This document shows positions 6,452 to 13,481 of a stretch of 15,788 nucleotides of DNA, piece after piece. Below the pieces are notes generated by a model. It was not told where the DNA came from. It searched no databases and worked only from the letters and a program-made list of their open reading frames with translations. Position 1 is the first letter of the stretch. The number at the start of each line of letters is the position of its first letter. Both the position numbers and the translations under genes were made by a program. Source of the stretch: Chloroflexia bacterium (GTDB taxonomy: Bacteria; Chloroflexota; Chloroflexia; Thermomicrobiales; UBA6265); NCBI GenBank assembly GCA_013696525.1, contig JACCYK010000091.1, positions 1-15,788 on the forward strand, written 5' to 3'.

Positions 6452-7360
6452 CTACCGCACCTCGTTCACCAGCTTGCCCAGCCGTTCGATCTCGGCCTCG
6501 ACCACGTCGCCCGGTTGGAGGAAGGTCTGGGTGGTGGCGCCGACGCCGCCGGGGGTGCCCATGCAGATCAGGTCGCCCGGCTCCAGGGTGATGAAGCTCG
6601 CGATCCAGGCGATCGCCTCCGGGATCGAGAAGAGCATCTCCCCGGCCGAGGAGTGCTGGCGGAGCTCGCCGTTCACGCGGAGCGCCATCTCCAGCGCCGT
6701 GACGTCGGCGATCTCGTCCCGCGACACCAGGTACGGTCCGACAACGGCGAAGCTGTCGCACCACTTGCCGACCAGCCAGTCAAAGAAGGCATCGCCGTCA
6801 CGGGGCTGGCGATGCTCGACGTTGTTCAAGCGCCGGGCCGAGATGTCGTTGAAGACCAGGTAGCCAAAGACGTGGTCGTCCGCCTCGGCGACGGAAATAT
6901 CCCGGCCCCGCTTGCCGATGACGGCCGCGATCTCGATCTCGTAATCGACCGCTTCCGATACCGGCGGGATCAGGATCGGATCGCCCGGACCAATCACCGC
7001 GGTCCCCGGCTTGATGAAGAAGCGGGGCGTGATCGCCGCCTTCTCCACCGGCTCCCGGCCCCCCTCGATGATGTGCGATTGGTAATTCCCGGCCAAGAGG
7101 AGGATCTTCGGCGGCCGCGGCAGCACCGGCCCCAGCCTCACCTCCGCCAGCGGCAGTCGCTCCGGCGCTGTCGCCGCCGCCGCCGCGATCCGCGCCAGCG
7201 CCGCCATCCCCTCGTCCTCGCGCGCCAGGATCGCCCCCAGGTCGGACCCCACCGTCAACCCGAGTTGCGCCCCCGCCGCTTCAAGATCAACCACCGCCTC
7301 GCCATCGATCAGCCCCGCCCGCAACGTCCCGTCATGTCCTCGATAGCTCACCAGCCGCAT
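6452..7360 (-). CDS. fumarylacetoacetate hydrolase (FAH) family protein
   Basis: This 302-residue member of the FAH superfamily has a small N-terminal domain (RLVSYRGHDGTLRAGLIDG) and a C-terminal catalytic domain. Metal-binding residues are seen in DYEIEIAAVIGK (Glu141 and Glu143) and in VFNDISAR (Asp172). Also present are FFIKPGTAVIGPGDPI (115-129), the GKWCDSF loop and the closing GTPGGVG (268-274). Members hydrolyse or decarboxylate 2-oxo/diketo acids, or hydrate or isomerise them, often in aromatic or sugar-acid breakdown; the exact substrate is not visible. The ATG at 7360 follows GAGGGGGA; the frame is open to 7453 but those residues look spurious. It lies 136 bases downstream of the cyclodeaminase-family gene on the same strand. 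Confidence 0.9.
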   Translation of the reverse strand: MRLVSYRGHDGTLRAGLIDGEAVVDLEAAGAQLGLTVGSDLGAILAREDEGMAALARIAAAAATAPERLPLAEVRLGPVLPRPPKILLLAGNYQSHIIEGGREPVEKAAITPRFFIKPGTAVIGPGDPILIPPVSEAVDYEIEIAAVIGKRGRDISVAEADDHVFGYLVFNDISARRLNNVEHRQPRDGDAFFDWLVGKWCDSFAVVGPYLVSRDEIADVTALEMALRVNGELRQHSSAGEMLFSIPEAIAWIASFITLEPGDLICMGTPGGVGATTQTFLQPGDVVEAEIERLGKLVNEVR

Positions 7361-7433
7361 TCCATCCCCCTCGTTCGCTCCCGAAGCCCAACCCCGCGGA
7401 TACACGCTCGTGTCTCCCAAGGATCGCGGGTCA

Positions 7434-7447
7434 TGGAGTTGACTCCA
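7434..7447. promoter_or_regulatory. 6-bp inverted repeat, possible operator upstream of the FAH gene
   Basis: TGGAGT-TG-ACTCCA is a compact inverted repeat about 75 bases before the FAH start. Its size and symmetry would suit a GntR-type or similar dimeric regulator, but no regulator gene is in the window and no promoter boxes are clear. Confidence 0.3.
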
Positions 7448-7460
7448 CTCCAATCAGACA

Positions 7461-7492
7461 CCCGCCCGCTCCGCCGCCACCGTCTGGGCGGG
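7461..7492 (-). terminator. GC hairpin after the cyclodeaminase-family gene
   Basis: CCCGCCC (7461-7467) pairs exactly with GGGCGGG (7486-7492) across an 18-nt loop, four bases past the stop of the 7497-8489 gene. There is no T-tract. If functional it would attenuate read-through into the FAH gene. Confidence 0.3.
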
Positions 7493-7496
7493 CTGA

Positions 7497-8489
7497 TCAG
7501 ACGCCCAGCTCCAGCTCGGTGCCGGCACCCTCGGCCCGGGCGCGGTCGACGGCCCGGCGGCCGACGACGACATCCTGGACGGCGTTGCCGACCGATTTGA
7601 AGAGCGTCAGCTCGTCGTCGCTGGTGCGGCCGGGCGCGGTGCCGGCGGCGACCATGCCCAGCTCTCGCGCGAACTTGCCCCGCTCGACCAGCCCCTGATC
7701 GAGGGGAATGATGAGATCGCCCGCCTCGGCCAGGGCGGCATCGACCGCATCCACGACCACCGTGGCCCGGACCACGGTTGCCGCCGGCAGCTCTTGCATC
7801 TCCGGGGTGAAGGCGCCGACCGCGTTGATATGGGTGCCGGCAGGCACGTCCGCGTCGTCAAAAACAGGCGTCCGGGCGGTGGTCGCGGTGCAGATGACGT
7901 CGGCCTGGCGGACGGCGGCCGCCGCGTCCGTGGTCGTCTCCAGGCGATCGATCACCTCCGGCCAGTCCCGCTCCAGGTGTTCACGTAATCGAGTCAGGAT
8001 CGACTCGTCACGATCGACGGCGATGATACGCTCGATGGGGCGGACCGCGCACACCGCCGCGATCTGGGTCGCGCCTTGAGCTCCGGCCCCGATCGCGACC
8101 AGCACCTTGCTTTCCGGGCGGGCCAAGAGGTCGGTCGCCGCGCCGGAGACGGCGCCGGTACGCAGCGCGGTCAGATAGGTGCCGTCCATGATCGCCAGCG
8201 CCTGTCCCGTCTCGGGATCGAGGATGCAGACCAGGGCGTGGATCACCGGCAGATCGCGGCTCCGGTTCTCTTGAAAGACGGCGACGATCTTGACGCCCAG
8301 GGCATCGAGCGCCGCCACTCGTGCCGGCATGAAGAGCGCATCACCGTGGGCCTCCGGCACCGGAATGACCGTGCGCAGGGGCGAGACCGTCCGCCCCGCC
8401 GAGAGCTCGGCAAAGGCGACCTTCATCAGCGCGATCGCATCCGGCATCGGGACCAACCGCCGCACATCCGTCCGCGTCAGCGCCAACAT
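7497..8489 (-). CDS. ornithine cyclodeaminase/mu-crystallin family protein
   Basis: This 330-residue NAD(P)-dependent enzyme is of the OCD/mu-crystallin family, close to the usual length. Visible features are SPLRTVIPVP (substrate Arg40), GVKIVAVF (Lys67), TALRTGAVSGAA (Arg110), the Rossmann loop GAGAQG (134-139), VDRDES (158-163), INAVGAFTPEM (221-231) and the closing KSVGNAVQD (298-306). Family reactions include ornithine to proline, alanine dehydrogenation and reduction of cyclic imines (ketimine or pyrroline-2-carboxylate); which one applies here cannot be told. ATG 8489 follows GAAGGGG; an in-frame ATG at 8510 is less well placed. It is divergent from the HD gene and upstream of the FAH gene, probably one transcription unit with it. 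Confidence 0.9.
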   Translation of the reverse strand: MLALTRTDVRRLVPMPDAIALMKVAFAELSAGRTVSPLRTVIPVPEAHGDALFMPARVAALDALGVKIVAVFQENRSRDLPVIHALVCILDPETGQALAIMDGTYLTALRTGAVSGAATDLLARPESKVLVAIGAGAQGATQIAAVCAVRPIERIIAVDRDESILTRLREHLERDWPEVIDRLETTTDAAAAVRQADVICTATTARTPVFDDADVPAGTHINAVGAFTPEMQELPAATVVRATVVVDAVDAALAEAGDLIIPLDQGLVERGKFARELGMVAAGTAPGRTSDDELTLFKSVGNAVQDVVVGRRAVDRARAEGAGTELELGV

Positions 8490-8659
8490 CGTCGCCCCTT
8501 CCCAGATCACAACTGATTGTCAACTCACGATTCATCTTGCCGGTGGAGTCTATCGGGATCGCCTACCTGGTCGCAACCGGAGCCATAGCCGGGTGGCAAC
8601 GGCGCCCGATCTGTCGGACACTGTCGCCACGAACGATCTGGCGACGGGAGAGGACCGAC

Positions 8660-9295
8660 GTGGCAACATCCGTGGAGACAATGGGCGAGGGCGTCGGGCC
8701 GCTGACGACGCGGGCACGGGACATCTTGCACGAGTGGGTGCAGGCCGAGAGCCTGCGCAAGCATTGTGAGGCGGTCGCGGCTTGCCTGGGGCACTTCGCC
8801 CGGCAGCAGGGGGCGGACGAGGATGTGTGGGTCGCGGTCGGGCTGCTGCACGACATGGATTTCGAACGCCATCCGAACCTGGAGCTGAGCGAGAGCGGCC
8901 ACCCCTTCGTCGGCGTCCGCTATCTCCGGCAGCAGGGGTGGAGCGACGAGATCACGCGGGCGATCCTGAGCCACGCCGATTACAGCGGGGTCGAGCCAAT
9001 CTCGCCGATGGAGAAGACGCTGGTCGCGGTTGACGAGCTGAGCGGCTTTGTCACCGCGTCCGCCCTGGTCCGCCCCGATAAGCGGGTGGCGGAGGTCAAA
9101 GTCGCCTCGGTCCGGAAGAAGATGAAGGACAAATCGTTCGCCGCCAAGGTGAGCCGGGCCGATATCGAACGGGGCGCCGTGCTGCTGGAGCTGCCGCTCG
9201 ACTCGCTGATCCAGGAAGTCGTCGTCGCCCTGGCGACCGAGGCGGACCGGCTGGGCCTGGCGGGGACGAACGCCGAGGAGGAGCGACATGCCTGA
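8660..9295 (+). CDS. HD-domain phosphohydrolase
   Basis: This 211-residue single-domain HD protein has its metal ligands in order: His35 (SLRKHCEAV), His64-Asp65 (VGLLHDMDFE), His81 (ESGHPFVG), His105 (ILSHADYSG) and Asp125 (LVAVDELSG). The complete set suggests an active metal-dependent phosphohydrolase; possible substrates are nucleotides or other phosphate esters. I chose GTG 8660, preceded by GGGAGAGGA; the frame is open to an ATG at 8537 but those 41 residues have no family-like content. Its last 8 bases overlap the start of the first LysE exporter, so the two are translationally coupled. In the divergent gap 8490-8659, TTGACA on the minus strand (8523-8518) is too close to the cyclodeaminase-family start to be a credible -35 box. 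Confidence 0.85.
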   Translation: MATSVETMGEGVGPLTTRARDILHEWVQAESLRKHCEAVAACLGHFARQQGADEDVWVAVGLLHDMDFERHPNLELSESGHPFVGVRYLRQQGWSDEITRAILSHADYSGVEPISPMEKTLVAVDELSGFVTASALVRPDKRVAEVKVASVRKKMKDKSFAAKVSRADIERGAVLLELPLDSLIQEVVVALATEADRLGLAGTNAEEERHA

Positions 9296-9920
9296 CTGGG
9301 GGACGTTGGGGCTGTTTCTGCTCGCGGCGCTGGCGCTGGTGGTGACACCGGGACCGGCGGTCCTCTACATCGTGACCCGGAGCCTCGATCAGGGGCGGGG
9401 GGCGGGGGTCGCCTCGGCCCTCGGGATTGAGGCCGGCACGCTGGTTCATGTCGCGGCCGCGGTGATCGGCATCTCCGCCCTGGTGGCGTCCTCGGCGACC
9501 GCGTTCGCGGTGGTGAAATATCTCGGCGCGGCGTATCTCATCTCCATGGGCGTGCGGACCCTCATCTCACGGCCAGAACCGGAAACATTGGTCGTCCGTC
9601 CCCCTCGATCGCGGCTCCGCATCTTCTGGCAGGGGATCGCGGTGCAGGTGCTGAATCCGAAGACCGCGCTCTTCGTCCTGGCCTTTCTGCCGCAATTCGT
9701 CGATCCGGGACGGGGCTCGGCCGTCACCCAAACCGTGATCTTTGGCGTCTTGATGGCAGTGATCGGTCTCTTTTCGGACTTGGTCTACGCCATGATCGCC
9801 GGGGCGGCCGGCGGTTTCTTGCGACGGAGCACCGTCTTCCCCCGGATCCAGCGATATGTTTCGGGCGGTGTCTACATCGGCCTCGGCGCGACCACGGCGC
9901 TGATGGGGTCCCGTGATTAG
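9288..9920 (+). CDS. LysE/RhtB family amino-acid exporter, copy 1
   Basis: This 210-residue membrane protein is of the LysE/RhtB family, which exports amino acids or derivatives such as homoserine and threonine. Signatures seen are VVTPGPAVLYIV with RSLDQGRGAGVASALGIEAG (about residues 18-50), KYLGAAYLISMGVRTL (77-92), LNPKTALFVLAFLPQFVDP and the closing YVSGGVYIGLGATTALMGS. Six hydrophobic segments fit the family. ATG 9288 follows GAGGAGGAG, inside the end of the HD gene. A paralogue follows 14 bases downstream. Confidence 0.92.
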   Translation: MPDWGTLGLFLLAALALVVTPGPAVLYIVTRSLDQGRGAGVASALGIEAGTLVHVAAAVIGISALVASSATAFAVVKYLGAAYLISMGVRTLISRPEPETLVVRPPRSRLRIFWQGIAVQVLNPKTALFVLAFLPQFVDPGRGSAVTQTVIFGVLMAVIGLFSDLVYAMIAGAAGGFLRRSTVFPRIQRYVSGGVYIGLGATTALMGSRD

Positions 9921-10561
9921 CGAGGAGATGGCACATGCCTGAGTGGGGGACGTTGAGTCTGTTTCTTTTCGCCGCGTTTGCCCTGGTGGCAACGCCGGGG
10001 CCGTCGGTCCTGTACGTCGTGGCTCGTAGCATGGATCAAGGGCGGGGCGCCGGGATTGCGTCGGCCTTCGGCATTCAGGCCGGCACCCTGGTTCATGTGG
10101 TCGCCGCCGTGATCGGTATTTCGGCCCTGGTTGCTTCGTCGGCCACCGCCTTCGCCGTGGTCAAGTACCTTGGCGCCGCGTATTTGATCTACATGGGCAT
10201 CCGAACGCTGACGCGCAAGATCGACGTGGCGGCAGAAATGACGCCGCGGACGCCGCAACCACCGCGACGAATCTTTTTCCAAGGCCTGGTGGTCGAAGCC
10301 CTCAATCCGAAGACGGTCCTCTTCTTCCTTGCCTTCCTGCCACAATTTGTGGATCCGGCTCGCGGCTCGGTCGCTACCCAAACCCTCATCCTCGGCGCGT
10401 TGCTGGCGATGATCGGGCTCCTTTCCGATACGATGTACGCGTTGATCGCGGGCACCGCCGGGGCGCTCCTCCATCGCAACAAGTTGTTCGCCAGGACCCA
10501 GCGGTACGTCTCGGGCGGGGTCTACCTGGGCCTCGGCGCGACCACGGCGCTGATGGGGTCC
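9879..10561 (+). repeat. 33-bp exact direct repeat at the 3' ends of the two LysE genes
   Basis: Bases 9879-9911 and 10529-10561 are identical (encoding GLGATTALMGS). Outside this stretch the paralogues differ at many synonymous sites. The feature spans both copies. Confidence 0.7.
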
Positions 10562-10570
10562 AGGGATTGA
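9935..10570 (+). CDS. LysE/RhtB family amino-acid exporter, copy 2
   Basis: This 211-residue tandem paralogue of the 9288-9920 gene is roughly 70% identical to it by eye. Core motifs are the same: VATPGPSVLYVV, DQGRGAGIASAFGIQAGTL, LNPKTVLFFLAFLPQFVDP, YVSGGVYLGLGATTALMGS. The main difference is the loop after residue 92 (KIDVAAEMTPRTPQPP against RPEPETLVVRPPRS), where specificity or regulation might differ. ATG 9935 follows GAGGAG. Most of the two genes differ freely at synonymous positions, but a 33-base stretch at their 3' ends is identical. The two could be independent exporters or a pair working together; most LysE proteins work without a partner of the same family. Confidence 0.92.
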   Translation: MPEWGTLSLFLFAAFALVATPGPSVLYVVARSMDQGRGAGIASAFGIQAGTLVHVVAAVIGISALVASSATAFAVVKYLGAAYLIYMGIRTLTRKIDVAAEMTPRTPQPPRRIFFQGLVVEALNPKTVLFFLAFLPQFVDPARGSVATQTLILGALLAMIGLLSDTMYALIAGTAGALLHRNKLFARTQRYVSGGVYLGLGATTALMGSRD

Positions 10571-10586
10571 TCCAATCTGGGGTTGT

Positions 10587-10603
10587 GCCGCGGGCAACGC
10601 GGC
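10587..10603. terminator. hairpin between convergent genes
   Basis: GCCGCG (10587-10592) pairs exactly with CGCGGC (10598-10603) around a 5-nt loop, in the 42-base gap between the convergent LysE copy 2 and NagZ-like genes. It could serve both strands; no T-tract is seen. Confidence 0.4.
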
Positions 10604-10612
10604 GTCTCGGGT

Positions 10613-11722
10613 TCAGACCCGCAATCGCAGCAGGCGGCGCAGGCTAGCGTCGATGCGCGCGATCGGGACCAGTCCGGTTTCGACCAGGCCGATGAGGTAG
10701 CCGATGAGGTCCGCGATCGGCAGCCGCGGCGTCACGTAGAGGAGACAATCGAGGCCGGCGGTGATTGCCTGATCGACCACGGCGAAGGGATGGATTTGGC
10801 CGAGGGCGTCCATCCCCAGGTCGTCGGAGACGATGACGCCGTCGAACTGAAAATCGTCGCGCAAGACTTCGACGACGACGCCCGAGAGGGAGCTGGGGAC
10901 GGTATCCCAGGCGGGATACAGGAGATGGCCGAGCATCACCAGCGGGACGCTGGCCTCGACCGCGGCCCGGAAGGGGAGAGCGTCGGTCTCCCACCACTCG
11001 GCAAAGGAAATGTCAACCTCGGGCAAGGCGAGATGGGAATCGACCGCGGTCCGGCCATGCCCCGGAAAGTGTTTCGCGGTGGCCCGCACCGGGGTCAGGT
11101 TCGTCCCCTCGACAATCGCCGCCACCTTGGCGGCGACGGTCGCTGGGTCCGCTCCCAGGGCACGGCCGGCCATGAAGCTTTCCGGTTCATAGGCCACATC
11201 GGCCACCGGCGCATAGTTGATGGCGAAGCCGAAATCGGCCAGGAATTCCCCGCGCACGCGGGCCAGCTCCCGCACCTCGTCAATTGGCAGCCGCGCCAGC
11301 TCGGCGGGGCCCGGCACGGGGTCGCTGTACAAGCGGGTGACGGGGCCACCTTCCTGATCGACCGAGATCAGCGGCGGCAGGTCGGGATTTGTGGCCGCGA
11401 TCGCGGCGATCAGCGCCCGCAATTCAGGGGCGAAGCCGATGTTGCTTTCCACCAGGATGACGCCGCCCAGCTTCCATTCGGTCAGCCAGGCCGTTTCCTC
11501 GCTCGTCAAGGCGGTGCCGGCGACGGTGACGGTGAAGAGTTGGGCGACCTTCTCGGCCGGGCTCAACCGTTCGATCCAAGATTCGACGCGGGCTTCAGCG
11601 GTCGTCCGCGCCATCGTCCGCGCCATCGTCCGGGGATCGGGCCGGAGCGCCGCCGTGGCGAGCGCCCCGGCTCCGGCCGTCATGATTTGCCGTCGGGTTG
11701 TTCCTGATGGTGCCCGCGCCAA
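10613..11722 (-). CDS. glycoside hydrolase family 3, NagZ-like beta-N-acetylhexosaminidase, Tat-exported
   Basis: This 369-residue protein has a twin-arginine signal (TTRRQIMTAGAGALATAAL, residues 8-26), then a short MART repeat (33-41), then a GH3 catalytic barrel. Key motifs are SVDQEGGPVTRL (120-131), the NagZ-type loop KHFPGHG with a following DSH (217-230, the His/Asp dyad region) and VSDDLGMDA (298-306) with Asp300 as likely nucleophile. The KHFPGHG...DSH pattern points to a beta-N-acetylglucosaminidase acting on cell-wall sugars. NagZ in Gram-negatives is cytosolic, whereas this one appears exported, as lipoprotein or secreted forms in other phyla are. The TTG start at 11722 keeps the Tat motif; the next ATG (codon 14) would remove it. 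No second GH3 domain is present. Confidence 0.9.
   Translation of the reverse strand: MARAPSGTTRRQIMTAGAGALATAALRPDPRTMARTMARTTAEARVESWIERLSPAEKVAQLFTVTVAGTALTSEETAWLTEWKLGGVILVESNIGFAPELRALIAAIAATNPDLPPLISVDQEGGPVTRLYSDPVPGPAELARLPIDEVRELARVRGEFLADFGFAINYAPVADVAYEPESFMAGRALGADPATVAAKVAAIVEGTNLTPVRATAKHFPGHGRTAVDSHLALPEVDISFAEWWETDALPFRAAVEASVPLVMLGHLLYPAWDTVPSSLSGVVVEVLRDDFQFDGVIVSDDLGMDALGQIHPFAVVDQAITAGLDCLLYVTPRLPIADLIGYLIGLVETGLVPIARIDASLRRLLRLRV
11609..11632 (-). repeat. 12-bp tandem repeat inside the NagZ-like gene
   Basis: CGCCATCGTCCG occurs twice in a row on the + strand, with a partial copy before it. It encodes the RTMARTMART segment between the Tat signal and the catalytic domain, so copy number can change without shifting the frame. 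Confidence 0.6.
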
Positions 11723-11864
11723 CGTCCTGATCCTTTCGTGGCGATTGATCGCCGCTTGGCAGCGTCATCGCCAACACGGTCGTCGTTGCCGTCATCATCT
11801 GCAACGAAGACCGAGCCGCCGCGTGTCGCGTGACCAGCGAACGATCCGCGCGGCCGTTGCCCGA

Positions 11865-13331
11865 TCAGCCGGGATCGACGCCGCGCTCCTTGTCTGACGT
11901 GCCGGCGGCGGTGACGGTCGGAGGCGCGGCACGGCGATCGATGGTTTTGGGGCTTGGCTTGGCGCCGCCCGCTTGTTCCCGCGGCAGGTCGTCGACCTGG
12001 CCGGGATCGATCGTGGGTAGCAGGGCCGGCGATTCAGCCAGGGCCGCGGCGGCTTGCTCTTGTTGGACCCGTTCCAGCCGCGCCCGGGCCCGCGGCGAGA
12101 GTGCCATCGTGATTTCACCGGACTTGATACGGGGGTGTTGCGCGTAGTAACCGCCGAAGAGGGCCATCGAGATCACGGAAAAGATCACCAGGCCGAGAAA
12201 GTTCAGGTGGTAGCCGTAGCGGACGATCAGGATGCCGCCGACCAGGCTGGCGATCGAGAAGCCGACGTTCCAAGCGGCGGAACGGAGCCCGAAGACGGAC
12301 GCCCGCGAGCGCGGCGGCAAGATCTCGGCGATGAAGGTTGAATCGATCGGCCAGGCCATGCTGATGCTCGTCTGGCGGGCGACCCAGGCCAGGATCGCGA
12401 CCGGGAAGACCGGGGTCAGCATGAGCAACAGGAAGAATGGCACCGCCGCGACGCGGACCACGACCACCGCCCACAGCGAGCCAAACCGGCGAGACACCGC
12501 CGGCGCGGTGAGGCCGACGACCGCCGACGACAGCCCCGCCACGGCGAAGACCAGGCCGATCGCGGTCGAGCTGGCGCCGAGCGTCGCCAGGTAGACGTTG
12601 AAGAAGGGGCCGACCAAGCCGGCGCCGATCGCCATCAGCCCGCCAATGGCGACGAACACCGTCATGTCCCGCCGGACCTGCCGCCGGTCGCCGGCGGTGT
12701 CGGCCCGGACGTCGCCCGGGTCAACCGGGGCTTTGCCCCGGCGGGCTTCGCCCATCGCCAGCAGGGGGTAAAAGCCGGCGGCGGTGACGAGCATGCCGGG
12801 GATGAGGGTCAGCCGGTATTGCACGATCTCGCTGAAGGGGAGGAGGTTCGGAAGGAAGCCGCCCACCAGGGAGCCGACGGTAGTGGAGATCGCGGCCGAG
12901 GAAAAGGTGAGGGCCGAGACCTGCTGGCGCTGGTCGGGGCGGGTCCATTCGATGATGAAGGGCATGGTCACGGTTGCCATGTAGGCGAAGCCGATGCCAA
13001 ACGCGATCGTCAGGGGTAAGAGGGTGACGGTCGTTTCCGAGAGGGAGAGGGCGACGGCCGAGAGCACGAAGACGGCCGTGCCGCCGACGATCGTGCGCCA
13101 GAGGCCGAACCGGTTCAGAATGAGCCCCATCGAGGCCGCCGCCGCCGCCATGGAGAGGGTCTGGGCCGCGCTCAGCACGCCGATGTCGTCCTCGCGCAGG
13201 CCGAGGGCGGTCAGGTAGAGATTAAAGATGAGGACGAATACGCCGAGGCCGACATTGGCGAGGAGATTGAAGAGGAGAAAGAGCTTGATCTCCGGGCGAT
13301 AGCCGCGAATCTGCCGGAAGAAGTCCGCCAT
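11865..13331 (-). CDS. MFS transporter
   Basis: This 488-residue major facilitator superfamily protein has about 12 hydrophobic segments. Segment 1 is LFLLFNLLANVGLGVFVLIF, and the loop 2-3 motif is LILNRFGLWRTIVGG, a variant of the MFS A-motif. The second half begins after a hydrophilic central loop (GEARRGKAPVDPGDVRAD). The last 80 or so residues (from SGEITMALSPRARARLERV) are hydrophilic, with coiled-coil-like and Pro/Ala-rich parts, and are longer than usual for the family. The substrate is unknown. ATG 13331 is chosen because the protein similarity begins at MADFFRQIRGY; its ribosome site is weak, and upstream in-frame residues look spurious. The 142-base gap to the NagZ-like gene (11723-11864) shows nothing recognisable. 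Confidence 0.88.
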   Translation of the reverse strand: MADFFRQIRGYRPEIKLFLLFNLLANVGLGVFVLIFNLYLTALGLREDDIGVLSAAQTLSMAAAAASMGLILNRFGLWRTIVGGTAVFVLSAVALSLSETTVTLLPLTIAFGIGFAYMATVTMPFIIEWTRPDQRQQVSALTFSSAAISTTVGSLVGGFLPNLLPFSEIVQYRLTLIPGMLVTAAGFYPLLAMGEARRGKAPVDPGDVRADTAGDRRQVRRDMTVFVAIGGLMAIGAGLVGPFFNVYLATLGASSTAIGLVFAVAGLSSAVVGLTAPAVSRRFGSLWAVVVVRVAAVPFFLLLMLTPVFPVAILAWVARQTSISMAWPIDSTFIAEILPPRSRASVFGLRSAAWNVGFSIASLVGGILIVRYGYHLNFLGLVIFSVISMALFGGYYAQHPRIKSGEITMALSPRARARLERVQQEQAAAALAESPALLPTIDPGQVDDLPREQAGGAKPSPKTIDRRAAPPTVTAAGTSDKERGVDPG

Positions 13332-13379
13332 CGCACTAACACGTCCCCAATCTGGTCGTGGCGCCCGGCCCCTGGCGGC

Positions 13380-13385
13380 AGTATA
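13380..13385 (-). promoter_or_regulatory. possible -10 box for the MFS gene
   Basis: TATACT on the minus strand (5 of 6 to consensus), about 50 bases before the MFS start. No good -35 box is seen at 16-18 bases. Confidence 0.3.
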
Positions 13386-13431
13386 TCGCCGCCATCGGGA
13401 CGACCGTCTCACCTGGATCGTTGAGCATGGG

Positions 13432-13437
13432 TACAAT
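13432..13437 (+). promoter_or_regulatory. possible -10 box for the threonine aldolase gene
   Basis: TACAAT (5 of 6 to consensus) lies 44 bases before the GTG start of the aldolase gene. The -35 region is poor. It is divergent from the candidate MFS promoter about 50 bases away. Confidence 0.35.
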
Positions 13438-13481
13438 CGTGACAGAAGCGGACGGCGGCAGGCGAAAGGAAGTGACGAGGC

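Noticed and set aside
6398..7600. 400-codon ORF on the plus strand
   Set aside because: Antisense to the FAH-family gene; Arg/His/Asp-rich shadow without domain signature.
8518..8523. TTGACA on the minus strand as -35 of the cyclodeaminase-family gene
   Set aside because: A -10 box at normal spacing would fall on the ribosome site, and no TATAAT-like sequence is there.
8525..9289. 254-codon ORF on the minus strand
   Set aside because: Antisense to the HD-domain gene, which has all metal ligands and a good start.
10583..11707. 374-codon ORF on the plus strand
   Set aside because: Antisense to the NagZ-like gene, whose catalytic motifs are all intact.
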